From Nostoc sp. JL33 (GTDB lineage Bacteria > Cyanobacteriota > Cyanobacteriia > Cyanobacteriales > Nostocaceae), in NCBI RefSeq assembly GCF_017114985.1, contig NZ_JABXKP010000090.1:156750-220749 (forward strand): a DNA stretch of 64,000 bases. The letters run 5' to 3'. This document shows positions 33,233 to 42,924 of the stretch, piece after piece; position 1 is the stretch's first letter, and every line of letters begins with the position of its first letter. The position numbers were made by a program, and so were the translations under genes. The notes below the pieces were generated by a model that worked only from the letters and a program-made list of their open reading frames with translations, was not told where the DNA came from and did not search any database.

Positions 33233-34648
33233 ATGGTGCTTCAATCATCTGGCTTGTCCAAGGTCAAAGACTCATTAACACAAAAAATCTTCTTGGGTAA
33301 TGAACCTAATGCAGAGTTAATTGCAATTCTCACCGTTTATTTTGTCCAAGGAATTTTAGGATTATCGCGTCTAGCCGTTAGCTTTTTCCTCAAAGATGAA
33401 CTGCTGCTGAGTCCCGTCCAGGTGTCGGCGCTGTTGGGAATTGTCTTCCTACCTTGGATGATCAAGCCGGTGTTTGGTTTTATTTCTGATGGGTTGCCGA
33501 TATTTGGCTATCGTCGGCGTCCTTATTTGATTTTATCCGGGATACTGGGAACTGCTTCTTGGGCGAGTCTGGCCACAATAGTTCATACTAGCTGGGCAGC
33601 TACCTTAGCGATCGCTCTTAGTTCTCTCTCTGTCGCCATGAGTGATGTCATAGTTGACTCGCTGGTTGTAGAACGGGCTAGAGGCGAATCGCAAGCGAAA
33701 GCCGGTTCATTACAATCTCTGTGCTGGGGTGCTTCTGCGATCGGAGGTTTGATAACAGCATACTTTAGCGGTCTGCTGCTTCAATACTTTACTAGCCGTA
33801 CTGTTTTTGGAATTACCGCCTTATTCCCTCTGATCGTTTCAGGGGTAGCTTGGTTAATTGCTGAGTCCCCGGTTAGCAAAGATGCTCAAGATAGTAACCA
33901 CACCAACCCTTTACCAATCAAACATCAACTGGGGCAGCTACGCCAAGCCATTAGCCAAAAAACAATTTGGCTACCAACGGCGTTTATCTTCATCTGGCAA
34001 GCTACCCCAAATGCTGACTCAGCCTTTTTCTACTTCTCTACCAACGAACTCCACTTTGAACCAGAATTTTTGGGGCGAGTCCACTTGGTGACAAGTTTCG
34101 CTTCTTTAGCAGGTGTTTGGATTTTTCAACGTTTCCTCAAAAGCATCCCTTTTCGCGTGATTTTTGCTTGGAGTACTGTCCTTTCCTCAATTTTAGGGAT
34201 GACAATGCTGTTGTTAGTGACTCACACAAACAGACGGCTAGGTATAGATGACCACTGGTTTAGTTTGGGTGATAGTCTGATTCTCTCTGTGATGGGGAAA
34301 ATTGCCTTTATGCAAGTGATGGTGCTAGCAGCAAGGCTTTGTCCCTCTGGTGTGGAAGCGACATTATTTGCCTTGTTAATGTCGGTGTTTAATTCAGCAG
34401 GAACAGTTTCCCATGCATTTGGGGCATTAATCACCTATTGGTTGGGGATCACCGCAACGAACTTTGAATCACTTTGGCTATTGGTGCTAATTACTAACCT
34501 CAGCACGCTGTTACCCCTACCATTTATCAACTGGCTACCTGCTGCTGAAGAACAAGCTGAGACACCCAAAGATGAGGAACAAGTGTTTTTGCCAGATTTG
34601 ATGTCTGAGTTGGTACTGAGAGAACCAGAGTCGAAAATAGTCGAATAA
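33233..34648 (+). CDS. Folate/biopterin transporter (FBT family, MFS)
   Basis: A 471-residue membrane protein with about 12 hydrophobic segments, of the FBT family first defined in Leishmania and cyanobacteria; the Synechocystis member transports folates (established). Typical features are VYFVQGILGLSRLAVSFFL near residue 37, GFISDGLPIFGYRRRPYL near residue 82 (the loop 2-3 D-G-x-x-x-x-G-x-R-R-x-x-Y motif), and a conserved SDVIVDSLVVERAR segment near residue 143. The C-terminal tail is acidic and cytoplasmic. The gene is alone; the 105-bp MITE copy follows it. Substrate folate versus pterin is not decidable from sequence. Confidence 0.9.
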   Translation: MVLQSSGLSKVKDSLTQKIFLGNEPNAELIAILTVYFVQGILGLSRLAVSFFLKDELLLSPVQVSALLGIVFLPWMIKPVFGFISDGLPIFGYRRRPYLILSGILGTASWASLATIVHTSWAATLAIALSSLSVAMSDVIVDSLVVERARGESQAKAGSLQSLCWGASAIGGLITAYFSGLLLQYFTSRTVFGITALFPLIVSGVAWLIAESPVSKDAQDSNHTNPLPIKHQLGQLRQAISQKTIWLPTAFIFIWQATPNADSAFFYFSTNELHFEPEFLGRVHLVTSFASLAGVWIFQRFLKSIPFRVIFAWSTVLSSILGMTMLLLVTHTNRRLGIDDHWFSLGDSLILSVMGKIAFMQVMVLAARLCPSGVEATLFALLMSVFNSAGTVSHAFGALITYWLGITATNFESLWLLVLITNLSTLLPLPFINWLPAAEEQAETPKDEEQVFLPDLMSELVLREPESKIVE

Positions 34649-34688
34649 ATCTCACGCTAAGTAGAGGTAGTGCGCTGCCTTACCGTTG

Positions 34689-34793
34689 TAAGCTGTTCCA
34701 CATTTAACTTGCTCCCATTAGGGCGGGCTTTCCGGCCCACCCCACAAGAGTTCTGTTTAATTCGGTTATGCAAATTAGATGTTTTTCAGCTTA
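34689..34793. repeat. 105-bp MITE-like repeat, copy 1
   Basis: Begins TAAGCTGTTCCACATTTAA and ends with the inverted TTAGATG...CAGCTTA. By eye it is identical over 105 bp to 46030-46134. Ends are complementary (TAAGCTG/CAGCTTA). An ATG near its right end creates an artificial N-terminal extension of the carotenoid oxygenase frame. Confidence 0.93.
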
Positions 34794-34874
34794 GTAACTA
34801 GTGTAGTAAATCTACAAAAAAGTCATTTTGAGTGTCTACATATCCTCGTGCAAAATAACAAGAGAACAAAGTAT

Positions 34875-36371
34875 ATGCATTTGAAAAGTCAAGAAAGCCA
34901 AGTTGCAGAAAAATCCTACACCCGTGCAGACTGGCAAGGAGGATATCAATCTCTCACCCAAGAGTTTGATTATTGGATTGATGATATAGAAGGACAAATT
35001 CCCAGAGAGTTACAAGGTACGCTATTTAGAAATGGCCCCGGTTTGCTGGATGTGAATGGGCAACTTCTTCATCACCCTTTTGATGGGGATGGGATGATTA
35101 GCAAATTTACCTTTACCAATGGTCGTGCCCATTTTCGCAACCGCTTTGTCCGCACAACTGGCTATTTGGCAGAGCAAAAGGCGGGAAAAATTCTCTATCG
35201 CGGTACTTTTGGTACTCACAAACCCGGCGGTTGGCTAGCTAATATTTTTGACTTCAAACTCAAAAATATCGCCAATACAAATGTTATCTATTGGGGTGGT
35301 AAACTGCTCGCACTATGGGAAGCCTCTGAAGGATATCGTCTCGATCCTTATACTCTTGAAACCTTGGGGAATGAATATTTTAATGGTGCTTTGTCAGCAG
35401 GTGAAGCTTTCGCTGCACATCCCCGTTTGGAAAAGAATTGTGAGCAAGATGGGGGCGCACCTTGCTTGGTAAATTTCTCGATTAAGCCGGGATTATCTAC
35501 CACAATTACTATTTTCGAGCTAAACCCAGCAGGTGAAATTGTCAGGCAGCACGCTCATAAGGTTCCTGGTTTCTGTTTCATTCATGATTTTGTCATTACT
35601 CCCAATTACTGCATCTTCTTTCAAAATCCTGTCACTTTCAATCCCATACCTTTCGCTTTGGGAATACGTGCGGCGGGAGAATGTATCAAATTTCAGCCAA
35701 ATCAGCCAACTCAAATTCTAATTATTCCCCGCTTCCCCAAAGAAGGGCAACTCGAGATAAAATTTCTGGAAACTCAGTCTGGTTTTGTCTTCCACCATGT
35801 TAATGCTTTTGAGGTAGGAGACGAAGTTTTGATTGACTCCATTTGTTACCAAAATTTACCAGAAGTGGAACCCAAAAGCGATTTTCGACAAGTTGATTTT
35901 GAGGCAATTTCACCTGGGCAACTTTGGCGATTTTGTCTGAATCTAAAAGATGGGACAGTCGGGCGGGAATTGATTGAGAGCCGATGTTGTGAATTTCCCA
36001 GCATACATCCGGCGAATGTGGCACGCCCTTATCGATATCTATATATAGGTGCGGCTCATGCGGAGACTGGTAATGCTCCCTTACAAGCATTGCTGAAAAT
36101 TGATTTAGAGTCTCTTGAAAGACAACTTTGGAGTGCTGCACCCCGTGGTTTTGTCGGTGAACCGATTTTTGTCCCGCGCCCAGGTTCTGAAAAAGAAGAT
36201 GATGGTTGGGTATTAGCTTTAGTTTATGATGCTACCCATCACCGTTCAGATTTGGTAATTTTAGATGCTAGTGATTTCTCTAAAGGAGCGATCGCACGGC
36301 TACATCTGAAGCATCATATCCCCTATGGTCTGCATGGGAGCTTTACTTCTGAGCTTTTTGAAGAAATTTGA
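34875..36371 (+). CDS. Carotenoid (apocarotenoid) cleavage oxygenase
   Basis: A 498-residue non-haem iron(II) dioxygenase of the RPE65/CCD family, a seven-bladed propeller with four histidine ligands. Family sequence is clear: LFRNGPGLLDV and FDGDGMISKFTF near the N-terminus, FIHDFVITPNYCIFF with HD, VFHHVNAFEVGDEVLIDS, and the final YGLHGSFTSELFE. These give the His residues in HDF, HHVN and LHG; the fourth is probably in AAHPRLE. Cyanobacterial members cleave carotenoids or apocarotenoids to retinal-like products. The frame could start at 34779, but that extension falls in a MITE; ATG 34875 is chosen. Its 3' end overlaps kdpD by 29 bp, tail to tail. Confidence 0.93.
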   Translation: MHLKSQESQVAEKSYTRADWQGGYQSLTQEFDYWIDDIEGQIPRELQGTLFRNGPGLLDVNGQLLHHPFDGDGMISKFTFTNGRAHFRNRFVRTTGYLAEQKAGKILYRGTFGTHKPGGWLANIFDFKLKNIANTNVIYWGGKLLALWEASEGYRLDPYTLETLGNEYFNGALSAGEAFAAHPRLEKNCEQDGGAPCLVNFSIKPGLSTTITIFELNPAGEIVRQHAHKVPGFCFIHDFVITPNYCIFFQNPVTFNPIPFALGIRAAGECIKFQPNQPTQILIIPRFPKEGQLEIKFLETQSGFVFHHVNAFEVGDEVLIDSICYQNLPEVEPKSDFRQVDFEAISPGQLWRFCLNLKDGTVGRELIESRCCEFPSIHPANVARPYRYLYIGAAHAETGNAPLQALLKIDLESLERQLWSAAPRGFVGEPIFVPRPGSEKEDDGWVLALVYDATHHRSDLVILDASDFSKGAIARLHLKHHIPYGLHGSFTSELFEEI

Positions 36372-37530
36372 TCCCCTCTTTCGGTGAAACCATTTTTTCA
36401 CTGGAAATGATATGCAAATCAATGTTTTTGAGTAAGCGCACCAATTTTTGCGTCAAAGATCCTTTGAGGAACATTTGCCAACGCGATCGCTGACTTTCAC
36501 CAATAACAATTTGGGTGATCCGATATTTACCGGCGACTTCAGCGATCGCATTGGCTACGTTACTGTTGGTAACACGAAGAAAAGTACCTTCAAATTCTTT
36601 ACAAAGTTTCTCACAAGTGTCAATATGTAGGCTTTCCTGCTTGGTGAGGAAGCGTTCTGGATTGGCAACGAACAAGCTATAAAGTGGGGCATTCATATAG
36701 TTAGCCAGCCTCGCACCCCGGCGTAACAGCTGCACTGAGTTGGGATAAGTGGATATGCACACCAAAACCCGCTCGTGAATATTACAGGATTGGCCGTTAG
36801 GAATAGTGGCGATCGCATTTTCTTCTACGTTGTCTGCTACTTCGCGCAAAGCCAATTCCCGCAAAGCAATCAGATTACGGCGTTGGAAAAAATTATCAAG
36901 GGATTGTTGGATTTTTTGGGGTGCATAAATCTTCCCTTCTAATAACCGTTCTTGTAGGGTTTCAGGTGTAACATCCACTACCACTATTTCATCTGCATCA
37001 TCTAGAATCCTGTCAGGAACCCGCTCACGCACTACCACACCTGTAATTCTGGCTACTAAGTCATTGAGACTTTCCAAATGTTGCACATTCATTGTGGAGT
37101 AGACATCAATACCTGCTGCCAAAACTATTTCTACATCTTCGTAGCGTTTTTCGCGTGGTGAACCAGGGACATTAGTATGGGCAAGTTCATCGATTAAGAC
37201 TAATTGGGGCGATCGCTTTAAAATAGCATCTGTATCCATATCCGTTAGCATCAATCCATCCCGAAGATATTGCTTGCGGGGAAAAATCTCCAATCCCTCT
37301 GCCTTCTGAGCTGTTTCCTTGCGCCCGTGGGTTTCCAAAAGCCCAACGACGACATGAATTCCTTCATGTTTGAGTGAATGTGCCTCTTCCAGCATCCGGT
37401 AGGTTTTGCCTACTCCAGGAGCCATGCCAATAAAGATTTTATGCTTGCCCCGCCGTCGTGGCGGATAAAGCGAGTAATTTGCAGAATTTAAAGGAGTGCC
37501 TGCCGAACTAGTATTACTATTATCTGACAT
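36343..37530 (-). CDS. kdpD: Short KdpD: KdpD sensor domain plus Usp domain, no histidine kinase
   Basis: About 395 residues. It has the KdpD N-terminal domain with P-loop GMAPGVGKTYRML (near residue 36), LIDELAHTNVPGS Walker B-like motif and YSTMNVQHLESLND, followed by a Usp domain (about 250-375, VLVCISTYP to IVIGESQRSRWQ). The four-helix membrane part, the DHp and the ATPase domains of full KdpD are absent. A short KdpD of this type has been described in Anabaena strains, so this is not a fresh truncation. It closes the kdpABCD series on the minus strand, 380 bp downstream of kdpC with repeats in between. The ATG at 37530 is chosen; the frame upstream is STRR sequence. How it signals without a kinase is unknown. 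Confidence 0.92.
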   Translation of the reverse strand: MSDNSNTSSAGTPLNSANYSLYPPRRRGKHKIFIGMAPGVGKTYRMLEEAHSLKHEGIHVVVGLLETHGRKETAQKAEGLEIFPRKQYLRDGLMLTDMDTDAILKRSPQLVLIDELAHTNVPGSPREKRYEDVEIVLAAGIDVYSTMNVQHLESLNDLVARITGVVVRERVPDRILDDADEIVVVDVTPETLQERLLEGKIYAPQKIQQSLDNFFQRRNLIALRELALREVADNVEENAIATIPNGQSCNIHERVLVCISTYPNSVQLLRRGARLANYMNAPLYSLFVANPERFLTKQESLHIDTCEKLCKEFEGTFLRVTNSNVANAIAEVAGKYRITQIVIGESQRSRWQMFLKGSLTQKLVRLLKNIDLHIISSEKMVSPKEGIKFLQKAQK

Positions 37531-37910
37531 TTTAAAATAGGGAGTAGGGAGTAGGGAGTGGGGAGTAGATATTTTCATCCTTTGTTGTGTTTGTGTAGCG
37601 TGCGCTTTGTACTCACTTTGTTTATGGTGCAATACGGTTCAGTTAAGGCTAAAACTCTTTATCAAAGCCAAATTTTTAACGTAGACGCTGCATCGGCTTG
37701 CCGCAAGCTACCGCAGAGGCGCAGAGTAAACACAGAGAAGAGAAAAAAATGCTTAACCCAAGCGTATTGGTTTATGGTATGTCTTGCACGAATATTTTAA
37801 AATATCCTTTTATGGTTCGCGCACAGCCGCAGAGAGTAACAAAAAAGTTATCTATTTATTCTTAACTCCCCACTCCCCACTCCCCACTCCCCACTCCCCA
37901 CTCACTGATT
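37531..37910. other. Repeat-filled gap between kdpC and kdpD
   Basis: No gene. It carries GGGAGTA heptamers (37538-37566), a CTCTGCG-family palindrome fragment (about 37700-37745) and CCCCACT tandem repeats (37866-37905). Confidence 0.75.
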
Positions 37911-38504
37911 TTACTGACGAGAAAAATCTTGCACGTCAAGAGCATAATTCAATCGGAGAACATTGACTCCCGGCTCACCAAAAATCCATAAAAATCTGCC
38001 ATCAGTAAACTTATTAATTAAAGGTAGGATTTCATCTTCTTTTACTCCCCGCGCACTAGCAACTCGTGTCAATTGCTGCCGTGCTGCTTTCAAGGAAATA
38101 TGCGGATCTAAACCGGAGCCAGAAGTGTAAATTATATCAGCGATCGGTTGAAGATTTTCGTCTCGCAATTGATTTGCCTGTTCTAGAATCCGCTTGAGTA
38201 GTTCTGGATTGCTAGCAGCGAGATTGCTGGCTCCAGAGATGCCAGTTGGCTTGGCTCTTTTGCCTTGGCTATATCTAACAGTACTGGGACGAGGATGGAA
38301 ATAGCGATCAGATGTGAACACCTGACCAATCAAAGCCGAACCAATTGGTTCACCATTTTGATTCAGCCTGATGCTGCCATTAGCTTGGTAAGGGAAAAAA
38401 GCTTGACCTACTACAAGGATTATCAGAGGATAGATGATTGCAGTCAATAACCAAAGCATTAGAGTTATAAAAATTGCTCTGATAGTTTCTCGAATAATAG
38501 CCAT
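37911..38504 (-). CDS. kdpC: K+-transporting ATPase subunit C
   Basis: A 197-residue KdpC, the single-helix subunit that stabilises the KdpFABC complex and raises ATP affinity. It has an N-terminal membrane helix (RAIFITLMLWLLTAIIYPLI), the conserved YFHPRPSTVRY near residue 67, SGASNLAASNPEL near 90, and the SGSGLDPHISLKAARQQ motif near 128. Length is usual. It lies 93 bp downstream of kdpB on the same strand. No separate kdpG-like gene is seen between B and C, unlike what I recall for some Anabaena operons. Confidence 0.97.
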   Translation of the reverse strand: MAIIRETIRAIFITLMLWLLTAIIYPLIILVVGQAFFPYQANGSIRLNQNGEPIGSALIGQVFTSDRYFHPRPSTVRYSQGKRAKPTGISGASNLAASNPELLKRILEQANQLRDENLQPIADIIYTSGSGLDPHISLKAARQQLTRVASARGVKEDEILPLINKFTDGRFLWIFGEPGVNVLRLNYALDVQDFSRQ

Positions 38505-38597
38505 AAAAATTTTCCAATTGCTGCTAATATTTTATTTTTAATTTTTGATGTGGTCGGTGCGCCAATTTGGTCAAGATGTGCTCGTTTACCAGCGTCC

Positions 38598-40694
38598 TTA
38601 AGCCAAGCCCACAACTGTAATTAGTATATCGATCAACTTAATGGCGATAAACGGCGCAATCACGCCACCTAAGCCATAAATTAAGATATTGCGTTGGACT
38701 AGCTGATTAGCTGTCAGGGGTCTAAATCGCACACCCTTCAATGCCAAGGGAATCAAAGCGGGAATAATTAAAGCATTATAAATCAGCGCTGATAGTACAG
38801 CAGACTTCGGGCTAGTCAAATTCATAATATTCAGGCTTTGCAGGTTAACAGCAACAAATATCACTGGGATAATTGCAAAGTATTTAGCAATATCATTAGC
38901 GATAGAAAATGTCGTCAATGCACCACGAGTAATCAACAATTGTTTGCCAATGCTAATGATATCGAGCAGCTTTGTGGGATCGGAGTCCAAATCGACCATG
39001 TTGGCGGCTTCTTTTGCAGCTTGTGTCCCTGTATTCATCGCAACGCCGACGTTAGCTTGGGCTAATGCTAGAGCATCGTTAGTTCCATCTCCCGTCATCG
39101 CAACCAGTTTGCCTCCTGCTTGTTCCTTTTTAATGACGCTGATTTTCTCTTCTGGTGTGGCTTCGGCAATAAAGTCATCCACCCCAACTTCTTTGGCAAT
39201 GACAGAAGTTGTAATTCGGTTGTCTCCAGTTAGCATGATGGTACGCACTCCCATCCGTCGCAGTGCAAGAAAGCGATCGCGGATACCAGGTTTGACAATA
39301 TCTTTAAGATAAACAATCCCATAGATTTCGTTATCTAGGCTGACTGCTAGGGGTGTACCTCCCAGGCGAGAAACTCGTTCGTAGGCAGCATTCAATTCTG
39401 GGGTCTCGCGGCCGTTGCGGGAACGGACAAATCCTTTAATCGCTTCTACTGCTCCCTTTCTGGCCTCATGTCCACCAGGTAAGTTAGTGCCACTTATGCG
39501 TGTTTTTGCGGAAAAATCGACTCCTTCTGCCTGACTGGAGTCAAAATCAAACCGTGCGCCTAAATTTTCTGCTAGTCGGACAATGGATTTACCTTCTGGT
39601 GTATTGTCAAAGACACTAGCCGCCCACGCAACATTAGCAATTTCCGACATTGAATGACCCCCTAGCGGAATAAACTCTTCCGCCAGGCGGTTGCCAAGGG
39701 TAATTGTACCTGTCTTGTCGAGAACTAAAGTGTTGACATCACCACAGGCTTCGACTGCTCCTCCTGAGGCGGCAATGACGTTAAATTGGGCAACTCGATC
39801 CATACCAGCAATGCCGATGGTACTTAGTAAGCTGCCAATGGTTGTAGGAATTAACGCCACTAATAGGGCAATCAAAATTGGGATGCTGACTGGACTGTTG
39901 ACATAGTAGGCAAGTGCGGGCAGAGTGGCCACGACTAACAAAAACATTAAACTTAGAACTGCCAGCAATACCGTTAGGGCAATTTCATTGGGTGTTTTGC
40001 TGCGTTCTGCCCCTTCTAAGGAGGCAATCATCCGGTGAATGAAACCTTTGCCTGGGTCAGATGTGATATGGATAATCAGTTCATCTGAGATAATCCGCGT
40101 CCCACCAGTGACGGAACTAGCAACCTCGGAGCCTGATTCTTTTAATACTGGTGCGGATTCCCCAGTAATTGCTGATTCATCTACGGAGGCGACACCCATG
40201 ATTACTTCGCCATCGGCGGGGATGAGATCACCAGCAACGACGTAGATGGTATCGCCCTGTTTGAGGCTGGTGGATGAAACTTCACTAATTGTGCCATCAA
40301 GAGCAAGTTTTTTAGCGATCGCTTCTGCCACTCTTGATCGCAAGACATGGGCTTTGGCTTTACCCCGCCCTTGTGCCAGTGCTTCAGCAAAATTGGCAAA
40401 CCAAACTGTCAAGAATAAAATCCCTGACAATAAGCCGTTGAAAACTTGCGGGTTCTTTTGCAGGGCTGGCCCAAATAGGTTGGGATCAATTGTTAGCAAT
40501 AGGGTGATGATTGTCCCCACCCAAACCACAAACATTACTGGGTTTTTGATTGCATACTTAGGGTTTAGCTTCACAAAAGCATCCCTAATTGCCCTTAAGT
40601 ACAGCCACTTATTACTTGTCCTGGCCTTTTTACGTGCTTGGCGGCGATCGCCAGGACGAGAATTTGGGCGTCTAGCTTTGAAGTTAGTTGCCAC
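38598..40694 (-). CDS. kdpB: K+-transporting P-type ATPase subunit B
   Basis: A 698-residue P-type ATPase that hydrolyses ATP to drive potassium import through KdpA. The phosphorylated aspartate is in LDKTGTITLG, the TGES actuator motif in SAITGESAPV, and the hinge is TGDGTNDALALAQANVGVAMN. Membrane helices flank these domains. The N-terminus has a basic extension (FKARRPNSRPGDRRQARKKA) longer than in E. coli. It follows kdpA, from which it is separated by a 545-bp segment carrying a nuclease-like fragment, so transcription must run through that segment or restart. Confidence 0.98.
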   Translation of the reverse strand: MATNFKARRPNSRPGDRRQARKKARTSNKWLYLRAIRDAFVKLNPKYAIKNPVMFVVWVGTIITLLLTIDPNLFGPALQKNPQVFNGLLSGILFLTVWFANFAEALAQGRGKAKAHVLRSRVAEAIAKKLALDGTISEVSSTSLKQGDTIYVVAGDLIPADGEVIMGVASVDESAITGESAPVLKESGSEVASSVTGGTRIISDELIIHITSDPGKGFIHRMIASLEGAERSKTPNEIALTVLLAVLSLMFLLVVATLPALAYYVNSPVSIPILIALLVALIPTTIGSLLSTIGIAGMDRVAQFNVIAASGGAVEACGDVNTLVLDKTGTITLGNRLAEEFIPLGGHSMSEIANVAWAASVFDNTPEGKSIVRLAENLGARFDFDSSQAEGVDFSAKTRISGTNLPGGHEARKGAVEAIKGFVRSRNGRETPELNAAYERVSRLGGTPLAVSLDNEIYGIVYLKDIVKPGIRDRFLALRRMGVRTIMLTGDNRITTSVIAKEVGVDDFIAEATPEEKISVIKKEQAGGKLVAMTGDGTNDALALAQANVGVAMNTGTQAAKEAANMVDLDSDPTKLLDIISIGKQLLITRGALTTFSIANDIAKYFAIIPVIFVAVNLQSLNIMNLTSPKSAVLSALIYNALIIPALIPLALKGVRFRPLTANQLVQRNILIYGLGGVIAPFIAIKLIDILITVVGLA

Positions 40695-40842
40695 TTGATT
40701 TATAAATAAAGTTTAGGAGTTAAGAAGTAGAAGTTAGCAGTTATTAGGAACTTACAGTCAACTGCCCCACCGACTTTTCGGTTGGGGCTTGTAACCAGGA
40801 AAGAGTATTTCCTGAAACATACAGGTATTGAGGTTAGATTTC

Positions 40843-41193
40843 CTAGATTACTTTATTGGGATCTTTGAGAAAATTAGCCTCAGCAAGTTTGCGTTTGCGT
40901 CCCAGATAAGTATTTACTGTACCTCTATTAATTTCAAGCAATTGTGGCACTTGACGTTGGCTCTGTCCTTGATCAATTAATTCATCTATTTTTGCTTTAT
41001 CCTCATGGGTTAAACGTCGTTTATATTTACGACTATCAAAATATTCGCCAGATTCTGATTGCAATGGTAAAGGGACAGACACTTTGTAAGCATCCCACTT
41101 GGAATAAAGCTTAACTCCATTTACAGATTCTTTGGCAAATGAGATTGATGATGGAATGAAGTAGCAACTATCAGGGGTTACGACCCAAAGCAT
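40843..41193 (-). CDS. Fragment of a PD-(D/E)XK endonuclease-like protein with HTH tail
   Basis: A 116-residue frame between kdpA and kdpB. The N-terminal part (FDMLWVVTPDSCYFIPSS, KWDAYKVSVPLP) resembles the end of the PD-(D/E)XK domain of group I intron-associated endonucleases; the catalytic first half is missing. The rest (RRLTHEDKAKIDELIDQG then SQRQVPQLLEINRGTVNTYL) is a resolvase/transposase-like helix-turn-helix. Homology seems to continue upstream of the ATG (KYRIEDFD) to the kdpA stop, suggesting a 5'-truncated gene. It may be inactive debris, or a short DNA-binding protein still translated. Confidence 0.55.
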   Translation of the reverse strand: MLWVVTPDSCYFIPSSISFAKESVNGVKLYSKWDAYKVSVPLPLQSESGEYFDSRKYKRRLTHEDKAKIDELIDQGQSQRQVPQLLEINRGTVNTYLGRKRKLAEANFLKDPNKVI

Positions 41194-41238
41194 ATCAAAA
41201 TCCTCTATTCTATATTTATGAACTAACTCATAACTTTT

Positions 41239-42924
41239 CTAACTGCCAGATGCTAGTTTCAAACCTTCAGCTATCGGGCCTAAAGCCATAACGGGAAAGA
41301 AAGCCAACACTCCCAAAACCAGTGTCACTCCAGCCGTGATAGTAGTAAATACCAGAGAATCAGTTCTCAGGGTACCAGGGGTTTCTTGTACTTGTTGTTT
41401 GCCAGACATGCCGTGAGCTAACAGCAGTATGGCAATCATCGGAATGTAGCGTCCTGCGATTAAGCTAACTAAAGTACTCAAGTTCCACCACAGGGTGTTA
41501 TCCCTCAACCCCTCTAAGCCGGAGCCATTATTTGCTGCTGCTGAGGCGTATTCATAAACTACTTGAGAAATACCGTGATTGCCAGGGTTGCTAATTCCAG
41601 ATAGAGAGATGGGGTAAGCCAAGGCGATCGCACTGGGAATCAAAACTAGAATTGGGTGAATCAACAGCACCACGCCGGCGAGGACGATTTCCCGCTTTTC
41701 AATTTTGCGTCCTAAAAACTCTGGGGTGCGTCCTCCCATTAGTCCAGTTAGGAACACTGTGACAATTAAGTAAATAAATAAGTAAGCTGTTCCAGTTCCC
41801 TGACCACCCCAGATAACGCGGATAAATAAGTTGAAGAGAGTCGAAAATAGTCCTTGCGGCATCAAAGAATCGTGCATCCCATTCACAGCACCAGACATAG
41901 TAGCAGTAGTCATCACTGCCCAAAATGCCGTTTGTGCCCAGCCAAATCGAACTTCTTTACCCTCTAAATTGGGCTGTTCTAATCCAAAGGCGGTATTAAC
42001 CAGGGGATTACCTTGCAGTTCTCCCACGGCTGCTACCCCCACCAGAACTACAAAAATCACAAACACCATCCAGAAAAGTAGCCAAGCTTGTTTGATGTTG
42101 TTGGCAAATATACCGTAGGTGTAAATTAAGGCTGCTGGTATAGAAATCATCGCGATCATTTCTATCAAGTTAGAAGCGCCATTGGGATTTTCAAAGGGAT
42201 GTGCTGAGTTGACGCCAAAAAAGCCTCCGCCGTTGTCGCCGAAAAGTTTGATCATTTCAAAGGATGCTACTGGCCCTCTGGCAAGATATTGCGTCCCGCC
42301 TTCTAAGGTTCTCACATCCAAAGTCTTAGCTAATGTTTGTGGTACACCTGTTACAACCAAGGCGATCGCGCCAATAATCGAAATCGGCAGCAATATTCGC
42401 GTAATTCCACGGACGAGATCGACGTAAAAGTTTCCCAGTCCTCTACCCGTTAACCCGCGAATAAAGGCAATTCCCACAGATAAACCGGTAGCTGCGGAGG
42501 TGAACATCAAAAAGCCTAATGCCGCTACCTGGCTAAAATAGCTTAAGGTTGTCTCACCAGCATAGTGTTGCTGGTCGCTATTCGTCACAAATGAAATGGT
42601 TGTGTGCAGCAATACATCCCAGTCCGGCGCACCGAAGCCGTTAGGATTCCAGGGCAAGAGTCTCTGAAAGTATATCAGCAAATATACTGAAATACCCATG
42701 AGAATGTTGCTGTACAGTACAGCCACGATATACTGCCAACCCGTCATATCATCCTTCCTGCGAACACCCGCTAGTACGAACATACTTCGCTCTATCGGGT
42801 TCATTAAAAAATCAAGCAGTGTTCTTTCTCCCAAGAAGACACGCGCTATGTATCTTCCCAATCGCGGAGTGATTGCTATGACAATACACAGCGTTAAGCC
42901 TATTTGCAAAAAACCTTGTCCCAT
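41239..42924 (-). CDS. kdpA: K+-transporting ATPase subunit A
   Basis: About 561 residues, with ten hydrophobic segments; the potassium-channel-like translocating subunit of the Kdp pump. Selectivity-type loops are visible, such as TSFVTNSDQQHY near residue 108 and GDNGGGFFGVNSAHPFENP near residue 220. The ORF begins at a TTG (42939), but MGQGFLQIGLTL at ATG 42924 matches the family start. It is first in the minus-strand kdp series. No kdpF-like small frame is seen upstream. The 740-bp divergent region shared with a histidine kinase gene presumably carries the K+-responsive promoter. Confidence 0.97.
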   Translation of the reverse strand: MGQGFLQIGLTLCIVIAITPRLGRYIARVFLGERTLLDFLMNPIERSMFVLAGVRRKDDMTGWQYIVAVLYSNILMGISVYLLIYFQRLLPWNPNGFGAPDWDVLLHTTISFVTNSDQQHYAGETTLSYFSQVAALGFLMFTSAATGLSVGIAFIRGLTGRGLGNFYVDLVRGITRILLPISIIGAIALVVTGVPQTLAKTLDVRTLEGGTQYLARGPVASFEMIKLFGDNGGGFFGVNSAHPFENPNGASNLIEMIAMISIPAALIYTYGIFANNIKQAWLLFWMVFVIFVVLVGVAAVGELQGNPLVNTAFGLEQPNLEGKEVRFGWAQTAFWAVMTTATMSGAVNGMHDSLMPQGLFSTLFNLFIRVIWGGQGTGTAYLFIYLIVTVFLTGLMGGRTPEFLGRKIEKREIVLAGVVLLIHPILVLIPSAIALAYPISLSGISNPGNHGISQVVYEYASAAANNGSGLEGLRDNTLWWNLSTLVSLIAGRYIPMIAILLLAHGMSGKQQVQETPGTLRTDSLVFTTITAGVTLVLGVLAFFPVMALGPIAEGLKLASGS

